NCBI GenBank assembly: GCA_037892935.1
Contig: JAYXKI010000001.1
Coordinates: 3,286,001 to 3,350,000 of the forward strand
Reading direction: 5' to 3'
DNA length: 64,000 nucleotides
Origin: Phlebopus portentosus
Taxonomy: Eukaryota; Basidiomycota; Agaricomycetes; Boletales; Boletinellaceae
Positions 1 through 12,218 of the stretch are shown in pieces; position 1 is the stretch's first letter; each line of letters begins with the position of its first letter. The notes under the pieces are model-generated. The model made no database searches, was not told the DNA's origin, and was given only the letters and a program-made list of their open reading frames with translations. The position numbers and the translations under genes are program-made.

Positions 1-4
1 ATAG

Positions 5-902
5 TCCTACAAGATCAGACTCGTCGGGCTGCCCATGCTCACTCTGTTCTTCTTCCGTAACTTAGTCGGCGTTTCTGATGCCTGTGCGGAGAGGGTCATG
101 GAAATTGTCATCTCATGCCTTGCAGACGAGAACGTTGAGGTACGAGAAGTGGCAAAGAAGGTTCTTTCGGGTCTATTACGGTGCTCTCAACGAAGGCAAA
201 TATTACCATTGCGGGTACGGAGCATTGCTTGGTATACTTAACGACACGATCTCACCAGATTGCATTATCTAGGATCGGTTCGTAGCTACAGTACGGAAGA
301 CTAAGCTACCGGGGAGGCAAGAACCCGGATATGCTGATGCACTGCGCACCTTGCATTCTGCGATTCTTGGCGTTTGCGCATTAATGGAAAGCTTCCCGTA
401 CAATATCGAACCATGGATGCCTCCCTTGACTGAAGGTAGTTGTCATACACAGCGCATGCGTATTCCCCGCTCACGAGCTTTCTTGTCTAGTGTTGGCGCC
501 GCATGCATCTGACCCTCCACCAATATCGACAACAATCAGGAAGACCGCGTCAGAATTCAAGAAGGTGAGCAGCGTCCACTAGCGCTCTTGTCTTTCTTGT
601 AGCTAGCGAGCAACAAAATCTGACAATCCCATGCCATAGACTCATCAAGTGAGTGACGATATTTCTCAAGTTCGGGGCCGACGCCAGATCCCTTGTTGAC
701 ATAACGTTTGCTGATTAAATTGGACTTTATTCATGAAACTGCTTTACTCTGCTTAGGATACATGGCATGTCGACCAATTGTTGTTTAACGAAGATCAGCT
801 TCAGGATTTGTCGACCATGCTCATAGGAACATCGTACTGTGCGTGATTATTCGGTATAATTTGTATATGAAAGTTACTGACGGATTTACTGTAGATGCGT
901 AA
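5..902 (+). CDS. Blm10/PA200 (PSME4) proteasome activator, C-terminal part (copy 1, 5'-truncated by window edge)
   Basis: This is the C-terminal HEAT-repeat end of a Blm10/PA200 protein, which caps the 20S proteasome. An intron ends at bases 3-4. Exons are 5-214, 273-435, 491-564, 640-648, 757-838 and 895-902. They join in frame and align throughout with the end of the full-length copy at 38.4-47.0 kb (matching blocks SFPY, FKKTHQDTWH, SYYA). The last codons read Tyr-Tyr-Ala-stop, the HbYX-like tail that in this family inserts into a 20S alpha-ring pocket. The first and last introns sit where they do in the other copy, but the internal introns differ, so this is an old duplicate and not a recent one. 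No stop or frameshift lies in the visible part, so the gene looks functional. The rest lies outside the window. Confidence 0.85.
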
Positions 903-2175
903 TCTGCGAATATGCAAGTTCCGGAAACAAGGGAACGCCGACAAAGACAATCAGTAACACTTGGTTTTTTCCCCCAAACCTTGTCGATACATATTAGATA
1001 TAGATAACCTTGGCTGACGGCGCCAAATCCGACGTATTTTGTAAGACAGCGTGCACAGAACGAGGAGTAATATCCGTAACATCTTGAGTAAATCTGAACC
1101 GTATCAGCGTCAACGTCAACATGAAGCATGCACAGAAGCCTGCTTTGCGCATTTCTGTGACTCGAATAACAGACAAATGTATGTCTTTGCAGTGATTAAG
1201 ATGATAAGTAACTCGCCATCGATCTGAATGCAACCCAGAAGTATTTTCCGCCAGCACTCCAACGCAATCGTCGAGCAGAGGCTGCGTAAAGATTGAGTAC
1301 AAGCCACCATTCCATTGTGACGACTCGACTTACCTGAAGGGAAGGGGAGGACCGGAAGCATATTGCTGTTGCCATTTGTGGCTAGTGAATTTCTCACGAA
1401 TTGAGTACTTTATATCGTTGGATTGGCCTGTCGCCGTGACGGTTGACCCTCCTCGTTGCTGCCCGCAGCCGCCGACGTATTCCATGTACATGACCGACAC
1501 GAGTAGGCGACGAGTATCGTATCTGTGATCGATACGTACAGCGAGCAGCGAGACAAGAAGGGGAGTGTCGTAAATTATTTGCAAAGAGTGACCTGTGAGT
1601 AACGCTGCCTCGTGTACAAGGTGCGTTTTCATCAACTTCATCGCATCCTTCACCCATCTTCTCTCTCTCCTCCCTTCCTTCTCCCTCTCACGTTTCCATG
1701 TCTTTGAGTCCTTTTCCTCTCTAACTTGTCTACTATCTATCATCAGCTTAACTCCTTCATCTTTCCAAACATCCAGAATCGTTTGCATATCTTCAATCCT
1801 AGATCGCTTCTGCACCCTGCAACCCCAACAGCGCGTTTTTATATCGCACCAGTCCTAGATTCATTGCTGGCACAGCTTTTGGCACAGAATCACATAGCCT
1901 CGCCACCTTTGACTGGCTACAGTTGCGTTCAAGTTTGTTGAGCCTTGCAACAGCGTTCGTTTTGCACCGCTCGCCGCTTCCCGATCAACAATCCTTACTT
2001 ATCCTTGTTTTAACCAAGTATATCGAGGATCGGCCGCATTCCTCCTTTTCTGCGATACTTCCGCTAGAAACATTAATCTTTATCGACTAGTAGGTCCTAC
2101 TAATACTCTTTTCAATAAGTCTTGTTCTGGCTCTTACGTATCCATCTTGCCCTAGTTTCGACTCACTCTTCTGAC
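903..2175. other. Intergenic, leader of the CCCH gene
   Basis: No gene is supported here. The stretch from about 1640 to 1800 is strongly pyrimidine-rich on the + strand, as is common just upstream of transcription starts in basidiomycetes. It probably belongs to the promoter or 5' leader of the gene starting at 2176. The reading frame open on the opposite strand is only the purine-rich complement of this tract. Confidence 0.5.
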
Positions 2176-5100
2176 ATGAGTTCCTCCCCCGCTGTATCCA
2201 CGTTCTACACACCGTCGGATCACCGATCGTCCGTTTCCCTTAAGAAGACTTATGAATGGACCCAGGGCCATGAATCAAGAGACGGACATGATAGCATTGA
2301 TGTACGGTTATTTGTTTCTTGTCTTCTAGACCATCTTTCGTTGATGCGTAGGATATTTGTCAGCGCCCGGGTTCGCAAGGTCGCCCCTCCCCAAAGGACT
2401 CGCCATCTTCGCGTCGCCCAGGTTCCGGCCTGCAAAAGCCACCCTTCTCACCTTCTCCGCTTGTTATGTCGGGTCAGCCTAACTCAGACTATATGAAGTC
2501 GAACCCTAAATCTGCTGCTCCCATCGAGCCGTTTGTTCGCGATGGCATGACAGAGGATTTTGCTAGTGGATTACGCCGTGCTGGAAATCGCTGGAGTTTC
2601 AATGGCTCCGAGAAAATTGCGGAGCCCAAGGTTGCTACTTGGGATCTCGTCGACGAAATCGGCAAACTAGGCATATCAAATGACTCGGGCGATGGTACAG
2701 ATGGTACAACAACTCCTCCAAAGAATGGCATGCGAAATGTCCTGCAGATACATGAGGCAAGCCCCTTAGGTACATCCTCATCTGATACTTCTTTGGACTC
2801 GACCTCGCCTCGAAATGCCGAGGTCTTTAATCTACCTTCTCACTCGCGCGAATCCTCGATCGAAACATTGAACTCAGAAAGTTCCGCGAGAAGTAATGCG
2901 CATATAAGCTCCCTCAAAACTGTCCCGTTCCCAGCGGACTTTACCAAAGATAGGCCTAGATCATTCAGTGGCGCCATCTCGGACGTTGAACTTCGTCGTT
3001 TGCAAAATATTCATACTCCTTCTCATCTTCCGGAATCTCTGCAAGATAAAGGTCCAGCCATGACGAAGGAAGTCAATGGCAGCGATAACAAAGCTCCGTC
3101 CTCAGTCCCGAGCGGAGAAAATGCGACAGGATCAGGACAACCCATGTATCCCTCTCTTGCAGCATATCCGAACTCACAGCCGCAGTTGCAACCTCCTGTA
3201 TGGTCCAGTTTCATTCCATCATTGTCCATTATTGATTAATTGATCATTGACTTAGTTCATGGGCATGCCCACGCAAGGCTTCTTAGGTCGTCCAGAAGAA
3301 TTGCACGTCGATCCTTCGATTCAGCCCCGCTCGCATTTCATGAATGGTAACCATGGTCATGCTGCACAGTTTATTCCTGTCCCTGCCAATGGACCCATGC
3401 GCTCTGGGCCACAAGATGCGATGCCATACCGTCAACAAGCTCGTGGTGTGAACATGTTCCAGCCTCCTTTGCAGATGCAGGGTCAACCTTCGGCCCTGAT
3501 TCCGAGCCCTACTAACTTCGGCTACCAGGGCATGCCGAATGCGCCAGGACATCATAACGCACTTTCATTGGGTACTCCGCAACAGATGTACAACTTGATG
3601 CTTCCTCTGGATCCCGCGGTGAACCGCACGCAGCAAGTTTTCCGTGCAGGTCATCAACATTCCGCGTCTGATCCCGCAAGTCTTCGGGACGCAGCTCAGC
3701 TACTCCTTAGCGCTGGCGTACATAACGTGCAGGGTATGCAGTTCCCGCCTACTCCGGCGTTGACGCCTGGTATGTATCCGCCTATGGCCATGACTCCGCC
3801 GGTCTATCCGAACCACTTCTTTCCTGGGGCGGGACCACAAACTCAGGAAGTCTACGGCCAGCAAGACATGATAAACGCGATGGCCAGAGCTATACCACCG
3901 CAGTTTACTGGTCAAAGTGGCATTCAGACGACTCCACAAAACGCTCAGCAGACGTTTTCTGGGTCACCATCTCCACCAAACCCGGCGGGCCCAAGCGCGA
4001 ATAATCGGAAGCTTGGTCTCTACAAAACGGAACTCTGCAGAAGTTGGGAGGAGAAAGGATCATGCAGATACGGACCCAAGTGTCAGTTCGCTCATGGCGA
4101 GGAAGAGATCCGCAAGGTTGCTAGACATCCAAAAGTGAGTCTAATACTCTGTGTCCCGACTCTTCTGACGTGGCTTTGGTTTTGTTTGAAATAGTATAAG
4201 ACGGAGATTTGCAGGGTAAGTTAGTTAATCGTCGCTCGCGATAAGATATTTACTATTGCCGTCCGATCTCAGACATTTTGGGTATCTGGATCGTGTCCGT
4301 ACGGAAAGCGTTGTTGCTTTATTCATACAGAGCTTCCTGCTTCGGGCACTCCTCCTGGTGCTGGCGAAGGAAATTCTGCACCGCCTCCTTCACAAGATGG
4401 CCGCGCCCGGTCAATGAGTACAAACAGTGATCCGAACGAAGCGCAAAGCTCCCTTCTTGCACGTATCAAGGGAAAGAGCAAGCCAGAAGAGGGTTCGGGT
4501 TCTGCTACACCGACCGGTACGTCTGCGATGCAGAGCCCTAGCAGCTACCACTTCGCGCAAAAGCCGCCGAGCGGTGCTCTCCGTGTAGATACGAACGTCG
4601 AGGCACCCGTTGCAACGAAACAAAACAAGTCAGCTTACCCGACATTCGCAAATACTTCTGTTCAAGCATTGTCCCCAGGCCCTGTCACCGCAGGTCCGGA
4701 ATTCGGTCGCCATCTTTCGTCCAATAACTTGAGCCTGGCAGAAATCAATCAGGTTTGTTCCGATGCCTCTTGCCAATTTTCGTACTGAGACCCTGTGGCT
4801 AGCGTTTGAACGGCAATGCGCCAAGCTCCAATACTCGTCATTCATACACGAACTCCGAAGCAAGCATTTCTTTTGGCCAACAGTCGCAGCAGCCACGTAG
4901 TGTATCTGGCGGATCTTCACCTTTCAATTTGTTGTCTGCGCAGACGGAGAGCCCTGCAACATCCGGTACACCCGGTGCCCAGGGGCTTGGCCGTGGCCAT
5001 TCGCGATCCGGAAGTGCGAGTAATTGGGGAAGCTTTTCTCAGAAAAATCACCTCGGTGCAGGTGCAAGCCCGTACGGGCATACTCCGTCTCCCGGAAATG

Positions 5101-5195
5101 ACGTTGTTACACCTAATGCTGCGGCTTCGCCGTCACCCTGGGGGACGAGTGATCTCAGCAACAACGCGAAACACAATGATAGGACGTGGTCTTGA
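2176..5195 (+). CDS. Tandem CCCH zinc-finger mRNA-binding protein (TTP/Zfs1/Cth family)
   Basis: Proteins of this family bind AU-rich elements in mRNA 3' ends and promote decay. Six exons (2176-2301, 2364-3197, 3256-4134, 4195-4215, 4273-4752, 4803-5195) join in phase to about 910 residues. Two fingers of the form C-x8-C-x5-C-x3-H are seen, the first opening KTELCRSW and the second YKTEICR. They are 18 residues apart, exactly as in tristetraprolin. The fourth exon is only 21 nt and encodes just the YKTEICR lead-in of finger 2. The rest is long, Ser/Pro/Gln-rich and probably disordered, as is usual for fungal members. The start is the first Met after a CT-rich leader. The family is certain; target mRNAs cannot be read from the sequence. 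Confidence 0.9.
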
Positions 5196-7317
5196 GTTCT
5201 GGGGTGCAGAGGATGACACATTATGTTTTATTTTTAAGATGAAGATAACTCATGGTTCGCGCGATTAATCGCCTATCCAATGGTGATTAGTCAAAGCTTG
5301 ACGAAACGAAACGATTCTTATGGACTCACTTCAATTTCAGCATTTTGTTTTTCTTCCCTTTTTCCTTTCATTTTCTTTGCTTTTCCCTCGTGTCTGCAGT
5401 CGGTTCAGTGCGCTAAGTCGTCAGGATCAGACTGTCAGACTTCATGATCTTCTCTTTCTTTTTAGTCCTGACTTATTCCTCTCAAGAATTACTGGATGGC
5501 TTTCTTCCTCCATTCCTTTACTTCATGCACCTTTGTTCTGCATCGCACCACGCTTTCTTGCTGCACTTCTACTTCCTTGTCGTCTCATGATCATCGAACC
5601 GTCACTCTTCTCTTGTGTGTTTAAAAATAAATATATCAATCTAACTTTTCCTCTGCGATACATGGATTCTCTCTGCAGAAGCTCGTCATTCTGAACCTGA
5701 ACCTGAACCTCTGCATTAAGGACATAAGCGGCTTCGGGTGCTGTCGTTAATCCCATGAAGCATGAAACCAAGAATTGTAAGTAGTACGGCCGTGAAATTT
5801 GGTTGCACAAGGAAGGCTGCAGTCAAATCCATATTTCTCGCAGCCGATGGCGTTTTTATTCTTACAAAGCTCGTCGGTGCTTTGCGATATATTATCTGAG
5901 TGTCTTGTGATTGTCATCCGGGTGGATGCCGATAAGTCTATTTCCACCCGCACCGCCGCTGCGGGTTACGCAGCCGCGTAAAGACGGGTAAAGTAAGGCG
6001 CTTCGTGGGGCTAGAGATTAGACGGGAGAAGCAAGACCGGCAGTCATTGCAGGGATTCGCAATGTGCTCCCGCTCTCTCGCAGAAAACCTAATCGATACA
6101 AAACAGAGATAACGAAACGCATGTTTTACACCTGCGTTGATGTATACGGCCGTTTGCGTGGCGAGGAAATGAGCGCTGCGATTAATGCAGCCAGCAGATT
6201 CATCGAAGGTGCGTACATTGGTCAGTAGCGCTCAGATATGAATTAAGAAGAGCTGACGAGATGAAGGGAGAACAGCTGAGTGGTTCTTGCATTCACGGAT
6301 AATTCAGACGCTGCCGCGATAGCTCTTAGATGCAACACTTCACGAGCGCAAGTTGCTATTGAAGCAAGTCAGGAATCGGCGTTGGTGACGATCCGGTCAT
6401 TAGCACAGGGCGCAGAAGGCCGGCGGTGATGCTTACAGACTACCGCCAGAAGAACGGCAGGTGAATTGAGTGGTTGGCCATCCTGCCTCTTCATTTCGGT
6501 CAGTGCTTTCTTCCTGACTTTGTCACTGTGCTAAACTCGTTTCCACGGTGTAGTGCGGGGATTAGGGCTCATCAGGAATCTGCAAACGGAAGCGGTGAAT
6601 AGCTGAGGATATGGTCCGGCCGTCTTTTACTACATAAACAAACAGTCAGTCGGTTGAAGACGCCAAATGCGGAATTTGGTGGCCGTTCTAAAGTGATCAG
6701 TGCCAGTGGTGTTTAGAGTATCTTTACTAACACCCGCCCGCATTTAGTGGAGAACATTTGCGTTCATCTTAAGTTCGGCAAGGCGAGGGATTGAAGATGG
6801 ACATCAAACTCGTGTGTGCAAGAGCAAAAACGAGAAGAACGGAGGAGAGCAAGTTGAAAGAGGCAAAACATGAGGTACTTGATGAATGTCAGTTGAAGGT
6901 TCGGGCAGGTATAATACGGAGGGCACTGCCTCCAAGCTCATAGGCGTTAGGATGTGGACATTGGGCGGACGGGACGACTTTATCCCCAGATCCGAGCATT
7001 ATATAATCATGGGCTATGACAAATCAATCACTCCACAAATACGTACGTATCTTCGTTCTCTTGTTGTCTTGTGTCTTGCCCATACCCTACGACGAGCTTA
7101 CACGCACTTTCAATATTTTGTCGTAATTCTAGACAACTGAAGCCGGAATTATCTATCTCATCGTATTCGTATTTGTTGTATCATCACGCGACCAAGATAC
7201 TACTCTCATTGCTTATCGATTAATTTTGCGTCCAGTACAGCGCAGCGCGCTAGAGACATTGCAACGTTTCAAACGCTAGCTTTTACGATCACTGCCGTTG
7301 ATATTGTTGAGTTGCTC
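5196..7317. other. Long intergenic stretch
   Basis: No gene is supported. The T-rich segment near 5320-5600 is probably the 3' region of the CCCH gene. A short GAACCT tandem repeat lies at about 5694-5712. Remaining open frames are short and show no recognisable protein. Confidence 0.5.
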
Positions 7318-8992
7318 ATGACGCCGCCTACGCTCGGACCTGAATTGTCTTCTCCATCCCCAATGAGTACGCCAACGGCGAATCTCAGTGCTGTGTCCTT
7401 GAACAGGCCCTCGTCTGCGTCTTTGCGTGGTAGGAGTACGGACTCCGCCAGAAGCACGTACCCAACAATATCAAGGACTTCATCGAATGCATCTATTCCA
7501 TTTGGCTCGGATGAAGAAGTCGAGGAGGTTAGAGAGGCGGGGTTGAGGCATGCGAAGGGCAGGCTAAACGCAAAGTAAGTGCATTCTCTACTCGTGTGAT
7601 CAATGCCCCGACATTCGAGTCAGGCTTGAGCTGCTATTTACTTGCTTGCTGACAAGAATTTCCACCCGTTGAATGGTGCACTTCTCTAAGGCGCTACAGG
7701 ACTCTAGAATTCGCCAGAGACTCGCTTGAGATTATTCTTGCACTGAAGGTCCCGACATGGTCGTCCTCACATACGTTGTCAGCCGAGGGGGTCAAAGTAT
7801 TCAAAGTCTCTGGGTCCTTAACAAATGCCGTTTTCTTTATTTCATACCCGAGTAGTCCGTCCTTGAGAACTATCCTCCTTCGCATCTACGGTCCATCATC
7901 TTCTCAACTCATCTCCCGTCCGCATGAATTGCATACATTACATGTACTTTCATCAAGATACCGAATAGGCCCTCGGGTTTACGGAACTTTTGAAAATGGC
8001 CGAGTTGAGGAGTACTTCGAGTCTGCTGCTCTCACCGCTGCGGAGATGCGTGATCCGATTATCAGCGGTTGGATCGGTGCTCGAATGGCCGAATTGCATT
8101 GCGTGGATATCGCGCTTATTGAAGAGGTTATGCTGGAGATACAAGGCGAGAACGCTGGATGGGAAGTTCTTGCTCGGAAGAATGTCCGTAAATGGCTGCC
8201 TTCTGCCCGCGAAGTTCTTCGGCTACCGACTGTTAGCGATGAATTCAAATCTGCGCTGGATCTCGACAGATTCGTGGAAGATTGGGAACGTTACATGACT
8301 TGGCTGAGTAATTGGGAGAAGACAAATGGCGCTAGTAAGCGTGTGTTCGCTCATAACGACACGCAGTACGGGAATCTGCTGATGCGGAAAAACATCAAGG
8401 AAGGAACACCAGGACATCGACAGGTAAAGCCAGGATCTAGTTACATTGAATATCGTTGCTAACAGGGTTTCTTCTCGCTCGATACACTCAGATTATCGTG
8501 GTCGACTTCGAATATGCTGGTCCAAATTCGGCCGCTTTCGATATAGCTAACCACTTTCATGAATGGACAGCAGACTATCATAGTTCAACGCCGCATATTC
8601 TCGATCCAGAGCGATACCCGACCGAACAAGAACGACAAAACTTCTACAAGGCATACCTTATTCACTCCACGCCCCCCTTTATGATTGCTTCTGCGACAAG
8701 CGATGGACGATTCCAAGGAGAATTCCGCGGGAGCTTTGCATCGAAAGGCGAAATTCCCCTGGATCTGGCGATGGAATCTGAAAAACTTGAACGTCAGGTC
8801 GGAGCATGGAGCCCCGCATCGCATGCCATGTGGGCAGTATGGGGGCTTGTCCAAGCTCGAGAAGATTTGGAACTAGCGACGCAGGCACAATCAAAGGGAA
8901 TTGAACCAGACAGTCCTGAGTTCGACTACCTTGGGTATGCCCGGTGTCGAACGGAGAGGTTCAGAGCAGAAATTAATGCTCTTGGAATATGA
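7318..8992 (+). CDS. Choline/ethanolamine kinase
   Basis: It phosphorylates choline or ethanolamine with ATP, the first step of the Kennedy pathway to phosphatidylcholine and phosphatidylethanolamine, in the cytosol. Three exons (7318-7574, 7700-8423, 8492-8992) give 493 residues. The phosphotransferase motif HNDTQYGNLL contains the catalytic Asp. The choline-kinase signature follows directly across the second intron: VVDFEYAGPN, then FDIANHFHEW, with the metal-binding Asp and conserved Glu. The first 80 residues are Ser/Pro-rich and poorly conserved, so the start at 7318 is the first Met in frame and not proven. Both introns are canonical. Substrate preference between choline and ethanolamine cannot be decided here. 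Confidence 0.92.
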
Positions 8993-9579
8993 TATTGACT
9001 GGTCACCCAACGGATGTACGTCATGCAGGATAAATACATATATATATCTTTTGTGTGTGTAGTTTTCTTCCGATATCCGCCTCCGCCGTGTGAAATTGCT
9101 ACGATTATCTATTGTACGAGATACCGAGCCGGGGGCGCTTCTCAAGGGCCTATGGTGCGGTAACTCCGGAGGATTGACGGCATCCATTTATAATTGACGA
9201 CGGATCCTTTGGCCTTCGCACCCAATGTCACGGTAGACCTGGCGTGTTCTCGAGCTGGCCAAACTAGCCTGCTTAATTCTATCTGAATTCAACAGTATGG
9301 GTATGATCAATTGTTATTAAAAAATCCTGAAAAGAAGACTCCCTCGGCGCCCGTCCTTCTGGTCATTACAAATTATGTGAAAGCACGCGCTTGGATCGCG
9401 TTGCATTATATTCCCGATATACGCATACGCAATAAAAAAGAAGACAAATCTCGAACGGCAAAAACAAAATAAATGGAGGTAACGTACAAACTACTAGGCG
9501 GTTCTACGAGCCATACATAGCGAGAATTTTGTTAGACAATAAATCAAAGTGAAATACAGCAACCGATCACTAGCTGCCA
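8993..9579. other. Convergent intergenic region
   Basis: This is shared 3' territory of the choline kinase (+) and the MFS transporter (-). It is AT-rich, with short TATA runs near 9038, and no gene is seen. Confidence 0.5.
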
Positions 9580-12218
9580 TTACGCAGGCATTACTTTCTC
9601 ACTATTGTCCTCTGTGTCCGTGTCTAAATCATGTTTCTGATCCATCGATTCTGTGGTTGCTACTTTGATCAGGGGCGAGATCTATCCGAGCAAGGTCAAA
9701 TGAAATTGTGAAGCATGGGAAGTGAACGTACAAGTAAGGCTAGAGCCAGGCATGGTGTGCACACAATCCAGATTGACTGTGAACGTCACTCAGACGTCTA
9801 GTCAGATATGATATCGATTTGATTTGCATACCTGAATTGCCGATGAAACGACTCCAAGGACTTCTTCCCGCAAAAGAAGCGGTTGAAGCTTTGCCAGAGC
9901 TCGAAGATCAATAGATGTAGCCGATCCTAGAAGTTTGGCGTAGTCAGAGTGCGACAGACGTCCGTTGAAAACCGCTGCTCCGACCGCCTGCGGATGGAAG
10001 TTACATGCTAAGAACAAAACAGATAGTTCAATAGATGACATTTTACATACCAGTCCGCACGTCGCCCCGGTAAACCGTACAAGAAAAAATGCACTTGTGG
10101 CACTTGCGATGTCTTCTGGACGCAGGGCTCTAGTAAGTACTTGATAAGGTGAATGAAAGAGCATCCCGATGCCGATGCCCGCAACCAAAGGGGCAATTTC
10201 TTGGAGTGCCACGGGAGTATGTACGTTCAAGGCGATCAAGAGACCTAATCATGCGGGTAACGCATGTAGTTTATGAAACGGAACATCGACAAAAGCAGCG
10301 ACCCGATGACCGACGTACCAAAACCCGTCGCCGCAACAGCAAGTCCCGTCACAATAACAAACTTCAATCCGATCGTGGATTTCGTCCTTCTTTGCCAGTA
10401 AGCAATTGACCACGCAGCTGGCATAGATGCGAGAGATGCCCCGAGAGAATATGGCAGCATACGCATGCCAGCCTCTAATCCCGAAGAGCCATTCACAGCC
10501 TGACAAAGGGATATCAGCTGATGCATTATCACAATAGATTTAGAAGAAAGATGACCTGATAATAGAGCGCAAGGAAAAAAGTTCCGGCATTGAACGCAAA
10601 ATTATGCAAGAAGCTTATGATAAGAATCGTGGCTACAACGTGCGTTAGCGGATGAGGCACGATATCAAGGTTTTACCTACCGACGGTAACATTATCAAAC
10701 ATTCGAGAAGGAAACAGAGCGTCCCTTTTCGTATGCTTCTCGTATACTGAACCTATAATCAAAACTACACAGCCCGCACTTAAAGGCACGAGAGTCGCCG
10801 GGGACACCCCTACACAAATAGAAGCTCAATATGAGAAAAGACGGCCAGAACCATTACGCACATCCGTACTGCGAAGAAAAATTGAATCCTAACACAACTC
10901 CGATGGTACCGCACATGAAGAACGCCCTAAGCCAGAAAGTATCAATGACGAGATCATGGAGCGTATGTTGGTCAGACGACTTACAACCCAAGAACATCAA
11001 ATCTACGGCGGAGTTTACTCCAAGTCATGCCCGTCGCCGTGCAATGCGGAACATTTCTCAGAGAGAAGTGAAGCAATAACCAGGCTGCAAGCGCGATGGG
11101 AAGATTAATGAAAACTAAACCGTAATTGAATAAGAATCTCGGAATGAAGTCGAAAAAGTGATTAGTCGTACATGCCCAGCGCCAACTCAAAATGCCATCT
11201 GCGTCTACGGAGCATTTTTAGAGTGTGACGAGTAGGAAATACTATAGACGCACCACTAAAGACTCCGCCGAGTAGGGGACCTGCGTTAGAAGTACCCAGG
11301 CTGAGTTGATAGCGCATTCAACGACAAAAAGCCACTCGCCTGCCACAGCGGATGCACTCCATGTCACGCTGAGCGCTTGGGACCACTGAGCTCTTCGGTC
11401 CAAGCTTACAGATTCCGCAGTGATGAGCCATACGGCGCTAACTATACCTCCTCCACCTGTACCTGCCACGGCCCGAAAGACACAGAGAGAGATGTAATTC
11501 TTTCCGTCGTGAATTAATTTTATCATATTAATTAAATGGCATAAGACGCTCACTGGTGCAAGTCCGCACAACAAAGAGCCAATCATAAAGATGGATATGC
11601 TGGTATATAGCACCGTCTGCGATGCTTTTAGATAATTTGAGGTGAGATGAGAACCCAAGATGACCTGCCTTCCTTCCTAGGATATCGGAAAATTGCCCGT
11701 ACAGAGGTTGCAAAGCGGTCTGCGGCACCGAGTACGCGACGCCCACCCATGAGTATTGACTTTGAGGCGCATGGAGATCAGCGATAATCGTCGGTAAACT
11801 AGTAGACACTATAGTCTAAAGACAATAAATGAATAACAATATGCGTCCCTCAGGACGAAACGCACGGCATCAGTAGTCGCTAGAAACAAGACCATGGCAG
11901 CTCTACGAATCAAGTCAAAAAATGAGCAACAGAATATGATCAGTCTTTGGAAACCTACCCGATGTGTGCAACTAAAAGATGGAAAAAGGATGGAACGATA
12001 TTACTGGGCTTGTCTCCCAAAGGATTTATTTCAACGACAGAAGCAGTTCGAGATGACGAGGGGCTATGAGTAGCCAAAGTCTGAGCGGCAGACGCATCGG
12101 AATGTTCGTTATGATCTCGAACTGTGTCGGTAATGGAGGGAGCAAGTGAGGATGGTGGGCAATCTGAAAGTCGAGTAGAACTGCGTTCTATAGCTGGAAT
12201 GGCAGAATGACCAGACAT
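9580..12218 (-). CDS. MFS multidrug transporter, DHA2 (14-TM) type
   Basis: A drug:H+ antiporter of the plasma or vacuolar membrane. Sixteen exons join to 603 residues: 11959-12218, 11866-11902, 11665-11815, 11554-11624, 11340-11499, 11254-11280, 11172-11198, 10985-11114, 10862-10926, 10681-10809, 10556-10632, 10319-10499, 10051-10244, 9832-9987, 9732-9776, 9580-9681. DHA2 marks are DATIVSTSLPTI in TM1, QFSDILGRK between TM2 and TM3, the glycine-rich AGTGGGGIVSAVW, and SWRWAFFINLPI. The N-terminal 85 residues are Ser/Thr-rich and cytosolic. Exons six and seven are 27 nt each, and the intron before exon six is GC-AG. The junction between exons three and four is the least certain. The substrate is unknown. 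Confidence 0.9.

Noticed and set aside
1330..1815. 161-codon frame on the - strand, charged (Arg/Glu/Lys-rich)
   Set aside because: It is the complement of the CT-rich leader of the CCCH gene; composition explains it and there is no recognisable domain.
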